NCBI GenBank assembly: GCA_021299635.1
Contig: JAJTFA010000003.1
Span: 209,795 to 273,794 of the forward strand
Direction: 5' to 3'
Origin: Sphingobacteriales bacterium
Lineage (GTDB): Bacteria > Bacteroidota > Bacteroidia > UKL13-3
DNA length: 64,000 nt
The translations under genes and the position numbers were made by a program. Shown piece by piece: positions 51,139-59,885 of this stretch (position 1 is its first letter; the number at the start of each line of letters is the position of its first letter). The notes beneath the pieces were generated by a model. That model was not told the origin of the DNA, did no database searches, and saw only the letters and a program-made list of their open reading frames with translations.

Positions 51139-52923
51139 TTGACAACTTTTAACGATCTGGGCTTAGACGCGTCCGTTCTAAGCGCCATCTCGGAACTGGG
51201 ATTTGTGAATCCCACGCCTATTCAGGAAAAGTCCATTCCTGTTTTTTTAGAAACTGAAAGAGACATTTTAGGATTAGCACAAACCGGTACCGGAAAAACA
51301 GCAGCATTTGGCTTACCCCTTTTGCAGCTAACGGATTTCAGTGCAAAAAGCACACAAACTTTAATTATTTGCCCAACACGCGAGCTGTGTATGCAAATCT
51401 CTCGCGACCTCACCAACTACAGCAAACACATGAAAAATGTGCGTGTAGTGTCGGTTTATGGTGGTGCAAGTATTTCGCATCAGATTGATGAACTGCGTAG
51501 AGGAGCACACATTGTTGTAGCCACACCAGGCCGCCTGATGGATTTAATGGAGCGCAAAGCAGTAAACATTAAAAGCATAAAATATGTGGTGCTTGATGAA
51601 GCAGACGAAATGCTGAATATGGGTTTCAGAGAAGATATTGAAAATATTTTATCTGTTACACCCGATAACAAACGTGTTTGTTTGTTCAGTGCAACCATGC
51701 CAAAAGAAATCAGACAGATTGCCGAAAGGTATATGAATGATCCGGTAGAGGTGTCTGTTGGCAAAGCCAACTCAACAAACGTAAACATTGCACATGAATA
51801 CGCAGTGGTGCATGCCAAAGACAAATATGCTGCCATGAAACGTGTGCTGGATTACACCAGTGAGCATTTCTATGGCATTATATTTTGTACCACCAAGCAT
51901 GAAACGCAAGAGATTAGTGATAAGCTCATACGCGATGGTTATAATGCCGATTGCCTTCATGGTGATTTAAGTCAAAGTCAGCGTGAGAAGGTAATGAACC
52001 GCTTTCGCCATCATGCCATTAAAATTTTATTGGCAACAGATGTGGCTGCACGTGGTATCGATGTAAGCGGATTAACACACGTTATTCATTATCATCTGCC
52101 TGATGATATTGAAAACTACACACACCGCAGTGGTCGTACAGCCCGCGCAGGTAAAACAGGCACTTCCCTCACCTTATTAAACGTAAGAGAATTTTACAGA
52201 CTTCGCGAGATTGAAAAATTAGCCAATATTAAATTTAAACGTGTGCTTATTCCATCAGCAATGGAAGTACGGGATAAAAAACTATTGGCATTTATTGATA
52301 CAATCAATTCAACAGAGATTGAAGAAACATTCTTTGATGATGTAGTTGAAAAACATCTAAAACCTCTGCTGCAATTAGATAAGGAAGAAGTATTAAAGAA
52401 AATGCTTAGCCTGGAGTTAAGACGTTTTAGTGCTGAGTATATGAATGGACCTGATTTAAATGTGGGTGAGAAAGATTCAGGTAAAGCTGAAGGTGAAGCA
52501 AGGGGCAGAGGCTCACGATTATTTGTGAGCATCGGTTCAAAAGATGGTTTAAACACGGGATCAATGAAAGACCTGGTGTTGAGTCTTACAGGAATTAGTG
52601 GAAAGCAATTGCTGCGCATTGATGTTAAGGGGGTATACTCTTTTATCAATGTTGAGCCCGAAGTTGTGGAGCAGGTAACCAAAGGTTTGCATGGAAGTAA
52701 TTATCGTGGAAGAACAGTGAGAGTGGAAGTTTCCGGTGAGCAGGAAAGAAGTTTTTCTAAAGGAGGCAGAAGTGGAGATGATGGAAGATATGGTCGCAGA
52801 AGAAGTGAAGGTGGTAGAAGCCGTGAAGGCGGAAGCAGAGGTGGAGATAGAGGAGGAGACAGGGGTGGCCGCTCATTTGGCGGAAGAAAAGAAAGAGGCG
52901 GCTATTCACGCAGAAGAGATTAA
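51139..52923 (+). CDS. DEAD-box RNA helicase (DeaD/CsdA-like) with DbpA-type RNA-binding domain and RGG tail
   Basis: 594 aa starting at TTG. The helicase core has the Q motif PTPIQ, motif I AQTGTGKT at 47-54, DEAD at 153-156, SAT at 184-186, RGIDV and HRSGRTARAG. Near residues 455-540 (RLFVSIGSKDGLN ... VEPEVVEQV) is a DbpA/CSD-like RNA-binding domain. The last ~55 residues are an Arg/Gly/Ser-rich disordered tail of RGG type. It probably unwinds structured RNA in ribosome assembly and cold adaptation. The TTG start is supported by the Q-motif spacing and the promoter position. Confidence 0.92.
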   Translation: MTTFNDLGLDASVLSAISELGFVNPTPIQEKSIPVFLETERDILGLAQTGTGKTAAFGLPLLQLTDFSAKSTQTLIICPTRELCMQISRDLTNYSKHMKNVRVVSVYGGASISHQIDELRRGAHIVVATPGRLMDLMERKAVNIKSIKYVVLDEADEMLNMGFREDIENILSVTPDNKRVCLFSATMPKEIRQIAERYMNDPVEVSVGKANSTNVNIAHEYAVVHAKDKYAAMKRVLDYTSEHFYGIIFCTTKHETQEISDKLIRDGYNADCLHGDLSQSQREKVMNRFRHHAIKILLATDVAARGIDVSGLTHVIHYHLPDDIENYTHRSGRTARAGKTGTSLTLLNVREFYRLREIEKLANIKFKRVLIPSAMEVRDKKLLAFIDTINSTEIEETFFDDVVEKHLKPLLQLDKEEVLKKMLSLELRRFSAEYMNGPDLNVGEKDSGKAEGEARGRGSRLFVSIGSKDGLNTGSMKDLVLSLTGISGKQLLRIDVKGVYSFINVEPEVVEQVTKGLHGSNYRGRTVRVEVSGEQERSFSKGGRSGDDGRYGRRRSEGGRSREGGSRGGDRGGDRGGRSFGGRKERGGYSRRRD

Positions 52924-52939
52924 TAAACTGCATACAAAT

Positions 52940-52967
52940 AAAAAACCCCGGCAAGCCGGGGTTTTTT
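52940..52967. terminator. Strong bidirectional Rho-independent terminator
   Basis: A perfect stem AAAAAACCCCGG / CCGGGGTTTTTT around a four-base loop sits between the helicase and the convergent HU gene, 16 bases after the helicase stop. Confidence 0.92.
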
Positions 52968-52988
52968 ATTTTACAATAGGTAATCAGC

Positions 52989-53261
52989 TTATTTGATTTT
53001 GCCTTGTAAACCTGCACCTGCTTTAAATTTCACAACTTTTTTAGCAGGGATGTTAATTACTTTACCTGTTTGTGGGTTACGGCCTTTGCGAGCAGCACGC
53101 TTGGTTACGGAGAAAGTTCCGAATCCAACAAGGATTAATTTGTCGCCTTTTTTCAAAGCAGCTTGTGTACCTGTCATGAATGCATCTAATGCAGCTGCAG
53201 CTTGTACTTTTGTAATACCGGCATCACCGGACATTTTGTCGATTAAATCTGACTTGTTCAT
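52989..53261 (-). CDS. HU family DNA-binding protein
   Basis: 90 aa. The start MNKSDLIDKMSGDAGITKVQA, the FGTFSVTKRAARKGRNPQTGK DNA-binding arm and the IPAKKVVKFKAGAGL end give a complete HU/IHF-type histone-like protein. It binds and bends DNA as a dimer. It is expressed alone, followed by the strong shared terminator. There are 155 bases to the next gene upstream (53262-53416), AT-rich and without another gene. Confidence 0.96.
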   Translation of the reverse strand: MNKSDLIDKMSGDAGITKVQAAAALDAFMTGTQAALKKGDKLILVGFGTFSVTKRAARKGRNPQTGKVINIPAKKVVKFKAGAGLQGKIK

Positions 53262-53416
53262 AATGTTTAAATTTATTTAAGGTTGGTTTTACTCGAACAA
53301 ACTTATAAAAGAGAATGAAGAAATCAAGCTACAGCAAGGCTTTCAGGCATTTTTTCATCAAATAGATTTTCACAGGTTTTCAACATTTATAGGCCTTTTA
53401 GCCTTTTTGGGGCTGG

Positions 53417-53953
53417 TTAAGCCTCTTGGTTAAGCAGTTGTAAGGCTTGTGTAGCAATGGTTTGAAAGTCATTTACAGGTATTTTTATTTTTAGCTTAGC
53501 CTGTTCATAGCAATGTTTGCGGGCTTCAAGCAACTGCATGATAAATGGTAAGATTTCCTCTGGATTTTTCCCATCAAACAGTGGTCGTTTACTTTCGCCT
53601 GAAACAATTCGATCAGTTAGAAGTTGTGGTGCCGCCTCTAAATAGATGGTTAACCCATGTTCATTCATCCATTCCATCTGATTAAAATAGCATGGCGTTC
53701 CACCTCCGGTAGCAATCAGTGCTGATTGTTCATGTTCGGTTTGAAGCAGGCATTGATGTTCTGCTTCTCTGAAATATGCTTCGCCTTTGCTTGCAAAAAT
53801 TTCTGATAAAGTTAGTTTCTCTTGCCCTTCAATCCTCGCATCTAAATCAATAAAAGTATAGTCAAGCACTTTTGCCAATTTTTTACCAACGCTACTTTTG
53901 CCTGCCCCCGGCATGCCAATAAGATAAATGTTCTTTGCAAACTTATTGGGCAT
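53417..53953 (-). CDS. aroK: Shikimate kinase
   Basis: 178 aa. The Walker A motif GMPGAGKSS lies at residues 13-21. FIDLDARIE supplies the Asp of the shikimate site, EAYFREAEHQCL the Arg, and ALIATGGGTPC the Gly-rich motif with the Walker B-type loop. The lid RPLFDGKNPEEI is present. It phosphorylates shikimate in aromatic amino acid synthesis. Six bases separate its start from the end of the DoxX-like gene, so they are probably co-transcribed. Confidence 0.94.
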   Translation of the reverse strand: MPNKFAKNIYLIGMPGAGKSSVGKKLAKVLDYTFIDLDARIEGQEKLTLSEIFASKGEAYFREAEHQCLLQTEHEQSALIATGGGTPCYFNQMEWMNEHGLTIYLEAAPQLLTDRIVSGESKRPLFDGKNPEEILPFIMQLLEARKHCYEQAKLKIKIPVNDFQTIATQALQLLNQEA

Positions 53954-53959
53954 ACGTAC

Positions 53960-55078
53960 TCAGTTCATGTACTTTTTAACCGTTTCAAAGGATGGCAAAT
54001 TATAGGCACTCCATTTTTTAATTACGGTATTCCCCTTTAATAATATCAATCCTGGGTTTGATCGCACCAAAGATTTTATTGGTGTGGCATCCATCAGATA
54101 ATAGGGAAAAGCCAATTGGTGCTCATGGCGGTAATCTTCAACCTGCTCCGGGGCAGTGGCACTTAGTGCCCAAAACGTCAAACCACTTTTTTGCCAGTTA
54201 TCAGCCAGTGCAGCAATTTGCGATTCGATGCCTTTTCTACCTTCAAATACACTCTTCTGTACCAGAATTAACTTGTAGTTTTGTTTATCGGCAAGCAAAG
54301 AATCGGTATAATCGATGCCTGCATCATTGTATAATTTAAAATCGAAAATAGCAGGCTTATAACCTTCCTTAATCAGCTTATCTTTTCGGTCAATAAATTT
54401 ATAGGTGTCTAAATCAGCCGGCAGATTCGCGGCAGTAAACTCCAATTGTTGTCCTCCTTTTTCGTAAATAAAAATCATTTCATACTCATCTCTTGGCGCA
54501 CCTTCCGGTATTTCCATGAGCTTACCAATATCATTACCCACCTTGTATGGAAGAAAATCTATTTTGGGCAGGAACATAAAAGTATAGATGGTGAAGAAGG
54601 TTGTAACAAGCAGGGAAATAAACATGCCTATATGGCAAATGGTTTTGTTAAATATGGGTTTAATAAAGCTGTGTCCGATAAATATGATGCCTATAAATAC
54701 AAGCAGCACCAAATCCTTAATAAATGACTGAAATGGTTTTAGTTTAATGGCATCACCAAAACATCCGCAATCTGTAACCTTATTGGTTATGGCAGAATAG
54801 CCGGTGAGTAAGGTGAAGAAAATAATCATGAGTAATAACAGCCATGCATTTAAACGCGCATACGTACCCACAAGCAAAACCACGCCCACCATAATTTCAA
54901 AAATGCAAATAAACATGGCTAACGGCACGGCATAATGGGCGAAGAAAGGCATGTGAAATACTTCAAAATACTCTTCCAGTTTATAGGAAAATCCTATGGT
55001 ATCATTAGCCTTTATAAAACCGGAGATAATAAAAAGCACACCAACAAGTATGCGACTCAACTGTACAAGAATATTCAT
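53960..55078 (-). CDS. DoxX/MauE-like membrane protein with periplasmic domain (BT_3928-like)
   Basis: 372 aa. The N-terminal ~150 residues have four helices with RILVGVLFIISGFIKANDTIG and CFGDAIKLKPFQSF, the DoxX/MauE hallmark with its TDCGCFGD cysteines. A fifth helix precedes a periplasmic C-terminal half that looks like a TlpA/AhpC-type fold but lacks a CxxC pair. Homologues near DUF1599 and folP are called BT_3928 in Bacteroidota. A redox role is likely but not established. Confidence 0.78.
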   Translation of the reverse strand: MNILVQLSRILVGVLFIISGFIKANDTIGFSYKLEEYFEVFHMPFFAHYAVPLAMFICIFEIMVGVVLLVGTYARLNAWLLLLMIIFFTLLTGYSAITNKVTDCGCFGDAIKLKPFQSFIKDLVLLVFIGIIFIGHSFIKPIFNKTICHIGMFISLLVTTFFTIYTFMFLPKIDFLPYKVGNDIGKLMEIPEGAPRDEYEMIFIYEKGGQQLEFTAANLPADLDTYKFIDRKDKLIKEGYKPAIFDFKLYNDAGIDYTDSLLADKQNYKLILVQKSVFEGRKGIESQIAALADNWQKSGLTFWALSATAPEQVEDYRHEHQLAFPYYLMDATPIKSLVRSNPGLILLKGNTVIKKWSAYNLPSFETVKKYMN

Positions 55079-55164
55079 GGTTTATCTGATTAAAACATTT
55101 TTAAACGAAACGTTTCTCTTAATTATTTCTTTATGCTTTATAAATAACCTGCATAAAATTTAAA

Positions 55165-55200
55165 ATTGGGTTTTGGTTGTTAGGTATTGGGTTCTGGTAG
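55165..55200. repeat. Short imperfect direct repeat
   Basis: ATTGGGTTTTGG and ATTGGGTTCTGG lie 21 bases apart in the 170-base gap (55079-55248) between the DoxX and DUF1599 genes. The gap holds no gene. The repeat may be part of a dispersed intergenic element. Confidence 0.35.
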
Positions 55201-55248
55201 ATTTTTATTCAACATTTAACATCAATATTTAAACGCAATAACTCCCTC

Positions 55249-55806
55249 TTAATCCAGATGTATCAGTGCAAAAACCGCATAATTCATCATATCTCTTATG
55301 TTGGCATCAACGCCTTCCGACATAATGGTTTGGCCTTTTGCTTCTTCAATTTGACGGATGCGCAGCAACCGCATCAAAATCATATCAGTAAAAGTGCTTA
55401 CGCGCATATCTCTCCACGCCTCGCCATAGTCATGGTTTTTTTCTTCCATCAAGGCTTTTACTTCAGTCACCTGTTTATTATACAATGTTTCCAATTGTGT
55501 TAATGGCAAATTGGTTTCTGATAAGTCTTTAAGCTCAAGCTGAATCAGTGCAATGATGCAATAATTTACAATCCCGATAAACTCGGTACGTTCATCTTCA
55601 TTCACCTTCTTCATTACATTCTCTTCAATGGTTCGTATACGCTGGGCCTTAATAAATATCTGATCCATGAGCGAAGAAACGCGCATAATTCGCCATGAAG
55701 TGCCATAATCCTTGCTTTTTGTTAAAAAGATACTTCGGCATTTATGGATGGCCTCATCGTATTGTATAGAAGTTTTATTGCTCACGTTTTTTATGTTTGA
55801 ATACAT
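55249..55806 (-). CDS. DUF1599 protein with internal duplication
   Basis: 185 aa, built of two related halves. Residues 31-45 (SKDYGTSWRIMRVSS) match 124-138 (NHDYGEAWRDMRVST), and both halves end in a Tyr/Leu-rich helix (NYCIIALIQL at 81-90, NYAVFALIHL at 175-184). DUF1599 is a Bacteroidota family of unknown function, often placed next to folP. It is divergent from folP here, with 88 bases between starts. The folate context suggests a nucleotide-related role, not proven. Confidence 0.88.
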   Translation of the reverse strand: MYSNIKNVSNKTSIQYDEAIHKCRSIFLTKSKDYGTSWRIMRVSSLMDQIFIKAQRIRTIEENVMKKVNEDERTEFIGIVNYCIIALIQLELKDLSETNLPLTQLETLYNKQVTEVKALMEEKNHDYGEAWRDMRVSTFTDMILMRLLRIRQIEEAKGQTIMSEGVDANIRDMMNYAVFALIHLD

Positions 55807-55894
55807 TTAGCCGCAGACCTAAGTTTTTTTATTCGCCAATTATGCGTTTACTTCGGTGCAGGTATGAGGCACAAAAATAACAGAGCCTTTTAAA

Positions 55895-56746
55895 ATGCAA
55901 ACATTTCAGAAAAAAATAACCCTTAACTGCCGTTCAGAATTGTTGGTGGTGGATAAGCCGATAGTGATGGGTATTATCAATGCCACGCCAGACTCATTCT
56001 TTGCAGGTAGCAGGCATCAGGCAGTAACATCAGCGGTTGAGCAAGCCGGTGTCATGCTTCAGGCAGGCGCGCGCATACTGGATATTGGCGGCTACTCCAC
56101 CCGTCCCGGAGCGGCATTGGTGACCGTGGAAGAAGAGCTAAGCAGGGTTATTCCGATTATTGCTGCCATACATCATGCATATCCGCAGGCCATTATCAGT
56201 ATAGATACATTTAGGGCAGGAGTTGCAACAGAAGCAGTAAAAGCAGGGGCCTGCATGGTAAATGATGTATCTGCCGGAGAAGATGATCCGGATATGATTA
56301 AAACCGTGGCAGCACTCAAGGTTCCTTATATAATGATGCACAAGAAAGGGACACCGCAAACCATGCAGGTTAATCCGCATTATGATGATGTGGTGCTAGA
56401 GGTGATTGATTACCTTAGGCAGCGTGTTGAGCTTTGCAAAGACGCGGGCATTGCAGATATTATCATTGACCCCGGTTTTGGTTTTGGTAAAAATCTGGAA
56501 CATAACTATAGGTTATTTGCCTCACTGCAGGATTTGAGTATATTTGGAGTGCCAGTATTGGTGGGGGTATCAAGAAAAAGTATGATTCAGAAGCTGCTTC
56601 ATGTTGATACGGCTCATGCACTAAATGGAACCACAGCCTTGCATGCTCTCGCATTAAACAAAGGGGCTGATATATTAAGAGTGCACGATGTGGCTGAAGC
56701 CATGGAATGTATAGCAATAGTAAACGCATTAAATGGAATTATTTAA
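55895..56746 (+). CDS. folP: Dihydropteroate synthase
   Basis: 283 aa. VMGIINATPDSFFAGSR holds the first pterin-binding motif, followed by ARILDIGGYSTRPGA (sulfonamide-contacting loop), ISIDTF, VNDVSAGEDD, YIMMHKKGTP and IIIDPGFGFGKN. It joins p-aminobenzoate to the pterin pyrophosphate in folate synthesis. The 3' end overlaps cdaA by 14 bases, so the two are coupled. Confidence 0.95.
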   Translation: MQTFQKKITLNCRSELLVVDKPIVMGIINATPDSFFAGSRHQAVTSAVEQAGVMLQAGARILDIGGYSTRPGAALVTVEEELSRVIPIIAAIHHAYPQAIISIDTFRAGVATEAVKAGACMVNDVSAGEDDPDMIKTVAALKVPYIMMHKKGTPQTMQVNPHYDDVVLEVIDYLRQRVELCKDAGIADIIIDPGFGFGKNLEHNYRLFASLQDLSIFGVPVLVGVSRKSMIQKLLHVDTAHALNGTTALHALALNKGADILRVHDVAEAMECIAIVNALNGII

Positions 56747-57563
56747 GTTTTACGACTTCAGGTTCACCCTTGGAAACATAATTGATGTACTGCTTGTAGC
56801 CGGCATCACCCATCAGTTATACCGTTTGCTTAAAGGCAGTCTGGCATTCAATATGCTCATTGGCTTGGTTACCATTTACTTGTTTTGGATTATAGTGCGT
56901 TTGTTTGAAATGCCGCTGCTGGAAACGATTTTGGGAGAGTTTACCAAAGTGGGATTTATTGCTATTTTAATTGTTTTTCAGCAGGAAATAAGAAAATTTC
57001 TATTGCTTATAGGTAAGGGTACTTTCGGAAATGAGAATAAATCAATACTACGGTTTCTGCCCTGGAACTGGAAAATAGAAAAAAGCTTTAATACCAATTT
57101 TGAAGATATTGTTGATGCCTGCGAAACCCTTGCCCAGGGTAAAACAGGTGCATTGATTGTTTTTCCTAAAACTTCTGAAATGAAGTTTATTGGTGCCAGT
57201 GGTGAATGGATTGATGCCAATATCAGCAAACGTCTAATCATCACTATTTTTAATAAAAAGAGTCCGCTGCATGATGGTGCACTCATTATTGCTAACAGTA
57301 AAATTAAAGCAGCCAATGCGGTACTGCCATTGAGCGATAATCCTGATGCTCATAACAAATATGGCCTAAGGCATTTAGCTGCCATCGGTATTACCGAGCA
57401 AACCGATGCTATTGCTTTGGTGGTTTCAGAGGAAAAAGGCACTGTGGCAATCGCTAAAGCAGGCAAGATGCTAGAGGGAATGAGCAGTGAAAAAATGGTA
57501 GTATTTTTAAATAAAGAGTTTGCCGGTGAAATGGTTAGGGTAAACAAATCAGCTACTTCTTAA
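56733..57563 (+). CDS. cdaA: Diadenylate cyclase CdaA
   Basis: 276 aa. Three N-terminal helices (residues ~15-90) anchor it in the membrane. The DAC domain follows: SPLHDGALII with DGA at 181-183 and GLRHLAAIG at 211-219. Canonical enzymes read RHR at the second site; here the third residue is Leu (213-215 are Arg-His-Leu). The rest, EQTDAIALVVSEEKG, is normal. The enzyme makes c-di-AMP from ATP, a signal in osmolyte and wall control. The folP-cdaA overlap is common in this phylum. Confidence 0.9.
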   Translation: MELFKFYDFRFTLGNIIDVLLVAGITHQLYRLLKGSLAFNMLIGLVTIYLFWIIVRLFEMPLLETILGEFTKVGFIAILIVFQQEIRKFLLLIGKGTFGNENKSILRFLPWNWKIEKSFNTNFEDIVDACETLAQGKTGALIVFPKTSEMKFIGASGEWIDANISKRLIITIFNKKSPLHDGALIIANSKIKAANAVLPLSDNPDAHNKYGLRHLAAIGITEQTDAIALVVSEEKGTVAIAKAGKMLEGMSSEKMVVFLNKEFAGEMVRVNKSATS

Positions 57564-57635
57564 GAAGTTTAATATGGCTGAAATACAGAGTTTTGAATAT
57601 TTAATGAGGTTTTAGGATAAACACAGGGCATTAGC

Positions 57636-57643
57636 TACCTTCG
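57636..57643 (+). promoter_or_regulatory. Possible -7 box before purM
   Basis: TACCTTCG differs from TAnnTTTG by one base and lies 21 bases before the purM ATG. The gap back to cdaA is about 100 bases, so a separate promoter is plausible. Confidence 0.4.
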
Positions 57644-57664
57644 CACGCGTATCAACAATCTTAC

Positions 57665-58831
57665 ATGTCAGCTGATAAATACATGAAACGCGGTGTGTCT
57701 TCTAAAAAAGAGGATGTGCATGCTGCCATAAAAAATGTAGATAAGGGGATTTTTCCAAAAGCCTTTTGTAAAATAGTTCCGGACTATTTGGGGGGCGATG
57801 AAAATTACTGCAATATCATGCATGCCGATGGAGCAGGTACCAAATCATCCCTGGCGTATTTATATTGGAAAGAAACTGGCGACCTAAGTGTTTGGAAAGG
57901 CATTGCACAAGATGCAATTGTTATGAATCTGAATGACTTATTATGTGCAGGTGCATATCAGCATATTACACTGTCTTCTACTATTGGCCGCAATAAAAAC
58001 CTGATTCCCGGTGAAGTTATAGCTGCAATTATTGAAGGAACAGAAGAGTTTATTGCCATGTTACAACAATATGGCATACAGGTGCACAGCACCGGTGGTG
58101 AAACCGCAGATGTTGGCGATTTAGTACGTACCATTATTGTTGATTCAACAGTTACTGCACGGCTCCCCAGAAATAAGGTAATTGATAACAGTAGGATAAA
58201 GCCCGGAAACGTTATTGTTGGCTTTGCTTCTTTTGGTAAAGCTTTATATGAACAAGCATACAATGCAGGCATGGGCAGTAACGGTTTAACACTGGCTAGG
58301 CATGATTCACTGTCAGCTTTTTATAAATCTTTTACAGAGTCTTATGATCCGCTTTTGTCAGATGATCTGGTATATACAGGAAAACTAAAATTAACTGATC
58401 AGTTACCGGGGCATCCTCTGAATGTAGGTAAGATGATTTTATCTCCTACAAGAACTTTCTCTCCGCTTATCAAACAAATTCTTGAGCAATACGCCCCGCA
58501 GATTGATGGCATGATACATAATACTGGTGGAGGCCAAACCAAGGCGCTGCATTTTACCTCGCGATTAAACATCATTAAGGATAATTTATTTGAAACGCCT
58601 CCGTTGTTTCAAATGATACAGCAACAATCACAAACATCCTGGGAGGAAATGTACAAGGTATTCAATATGGGTAATCTGCTCGAGTTTTATACAGATGAAA
58701 AAACGGCAATGGAGTTAATTGCAATTGCATCTGCATTTCAAATTGAGGCAAGAATTATTGGCAGGGTAGAGTCCGGTGAGGGAAGTGTTCATATTGTTAC
58801 ACCATCAAATACATTCACCTATAAGCATTAA
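57665..58831 (+). CDS. purM: Phosphoribosylformylglycinamidine cyclo-ligase (AIR synthase)
   Basis: 388 aa. HADGAGTKSSLAY, VMNLNDLLCAGA, TGGETADVGDLV and HNTGGGQTKAL are the PurM motifs; the last is a variant of the usual HITGGG. The protein is slightly longer than E. coli PurM (about 345) and keeps both halves of the ATP-binding fold. It closes the imidazole ring in purine synthesis. It stands alone between cdaA and the sugar-nucleotide cluster. Confidence 0.86.
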   Translation: MSADKYMKRGVSSKKEDVHAAIKNVDKGIFPKAFCKIVPDYLGGDENYCNIMHADGAGTKSSLAYLYWKETGDLSVWKGIAQDAIVMNLNDLLCAGAYQHITLSSTIGRNKNLIPGEVIAAIIEGTEEFIAMLQQYGIQVHSTGGETADVGDLVRTIIVDSTVTARLPRNKVIDNSRIKPGNVIVGFASFGKALYEQAYNAGMGSNGLTLARHDSLSAFYKSFTESYDPLLSDDLVYTGKLKLTDQLPGHPLNVGKMILSPTRTFSPLIKQILEQYAPQIDGMIHNTGGGQTKALHFTSRLNIIKDNLFETPPLFQMIQQQSQTSWEEMYKVFNMGNLLEFYTDEKTAMELIAIASAFQIEARIIGRVESGEGSVHIVTPSNTFTYKH

Positions 58832-58846
58832 CTCTCTTTACGCGTA

Positions 58847-59869
58847 ATGAAGATATTGGTAACAGGCGGAACAGGTTATATCGGATCACATACAGTGGTT
58901 GAGTTACAGCAGGAGGGCTACGAGGTGGTGATGATAGATAATTTTGAAAACTCTCAGCCATTTATTGTTGATCATATTCAAAAAATAACCAGTGTGCGCC
59001 CGCATGTAAAACAAGTTGACCTTAGAGATAAAGCAGCTTTGTACGATGTATTTAAGACATACTCCGATATTGTTGCCGTTGTGCATTTTGCCGCCTATAA
59101 GGCAGTAGGCGAAAGTGTGGCGCATCCGCTTAAATATTATCAGAACAATATTGGTGGAACCACTAACCTATTAGAAGTGATGCAGGCTCACCGTGTTCAT
59201 GATATGGTCTTCTCATCTTCATGCACGGTTTACGGTGATGTTGCCAATCCTCCGGTAGATGAATCTGCACCGGTAGTAAAAGCCAACTCACCATATGGCA
59301 ATACCAAGAAGATATGTGAAGAGATATTGCAGGACCAAACAGCAACTGCTAACCTGCGTGTGGTTTCATTGCGTTATTTTAATCCGGTAGGTGCACACGA
59401 CAGTGCATTGCTTGGAGAATTGCCTGTTGGTGTTCCCAATAACCTGGTGCCATTTATCACACAAACAGCTATAGGTAAAAGGCAAAAACTTACCGTGTTT
59501 GGTGATGATTACCCTACAGCAGATGGCACTTGCATCAGAGATTATATTCATGTAGTAGATTTGGCCAAGGCACACGTGGCAGCTATTTCATATCTAAAAA
59601 AGCAAGCAGCAACAAACGGTTATTATGTATTTAATATCGGCACAGGAAAAGGCAACTCGGTAATGGAGGTTATTCGCTCATTTGAGAAAGTAAGCGGTAC
59701 AAAACTCCATTATGAAATTGGTCCTCGCAGGGCGGGTGATGTGGTACAGATATATGCAGTATGCAATAAAGCACAACATGAATTGGGATGGAAAGCCTCA
59801 CGCGATCTGGATAACTGTATGCAAACAGCGTGGCATTGGGAACAGCAACTAAAAAATTTAAATTTATAA
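58847..59869 (+). CDS. galE: UDP-glucose 4-epimerase
   Basis: 340 aa. GGTGYIGSH at residues 7-15 is the NAD motif. SSSCTVYG at 123-130 and Tyr150/Lys154 (YGNTK) are the catalytic site, and RYFNPVGAH is diagnostic for GalE. It interconverts UDP-glucose and UDP-galactose. It opens a tight run of glycan precursor genes (gaps of 16, 3 and 13 bases, then overlap). Confidence 0.95.
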   Translation: MKILVTGGTGYIGSHTVVELQQEGYEVVMIDNFENSQPFIVDHIQKITSVRPHVKQVDLRDKAALYDVFKTYSDIVAVVHFAAYKAVGESVAHPLKYYQNNIGGTTNLLEVMQAHRVHDMVFSSSCTVYGDVANPPVDESAPVVKANSPYGNTKKICEEILQDQTATANLRVVSLRYFNPVGAHDSALLGELPVGVPNNLVPFITQTAIGKRQKLTVFGDDYPTADGTCIRDYIHVVDLAKAHVAAISYLKKQAATNGYYVFNIGTGKGNSVMEVIRSFEKVSGTKLHYEIGPRRAGDVVQIYAVCNKAQHELGWKASRDLDNCMQTAWHWEQQLKNLNL

Positions 59870-59885
59870 GCTTAAGTTTATTTGT

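Noticed and set aside
52194-52682. 162-aa minus-strand frame inside the DEAD-box helicase
   Set aside because: Antisense shadow of the helicase; Ser/Pro-rich and unlike any family.
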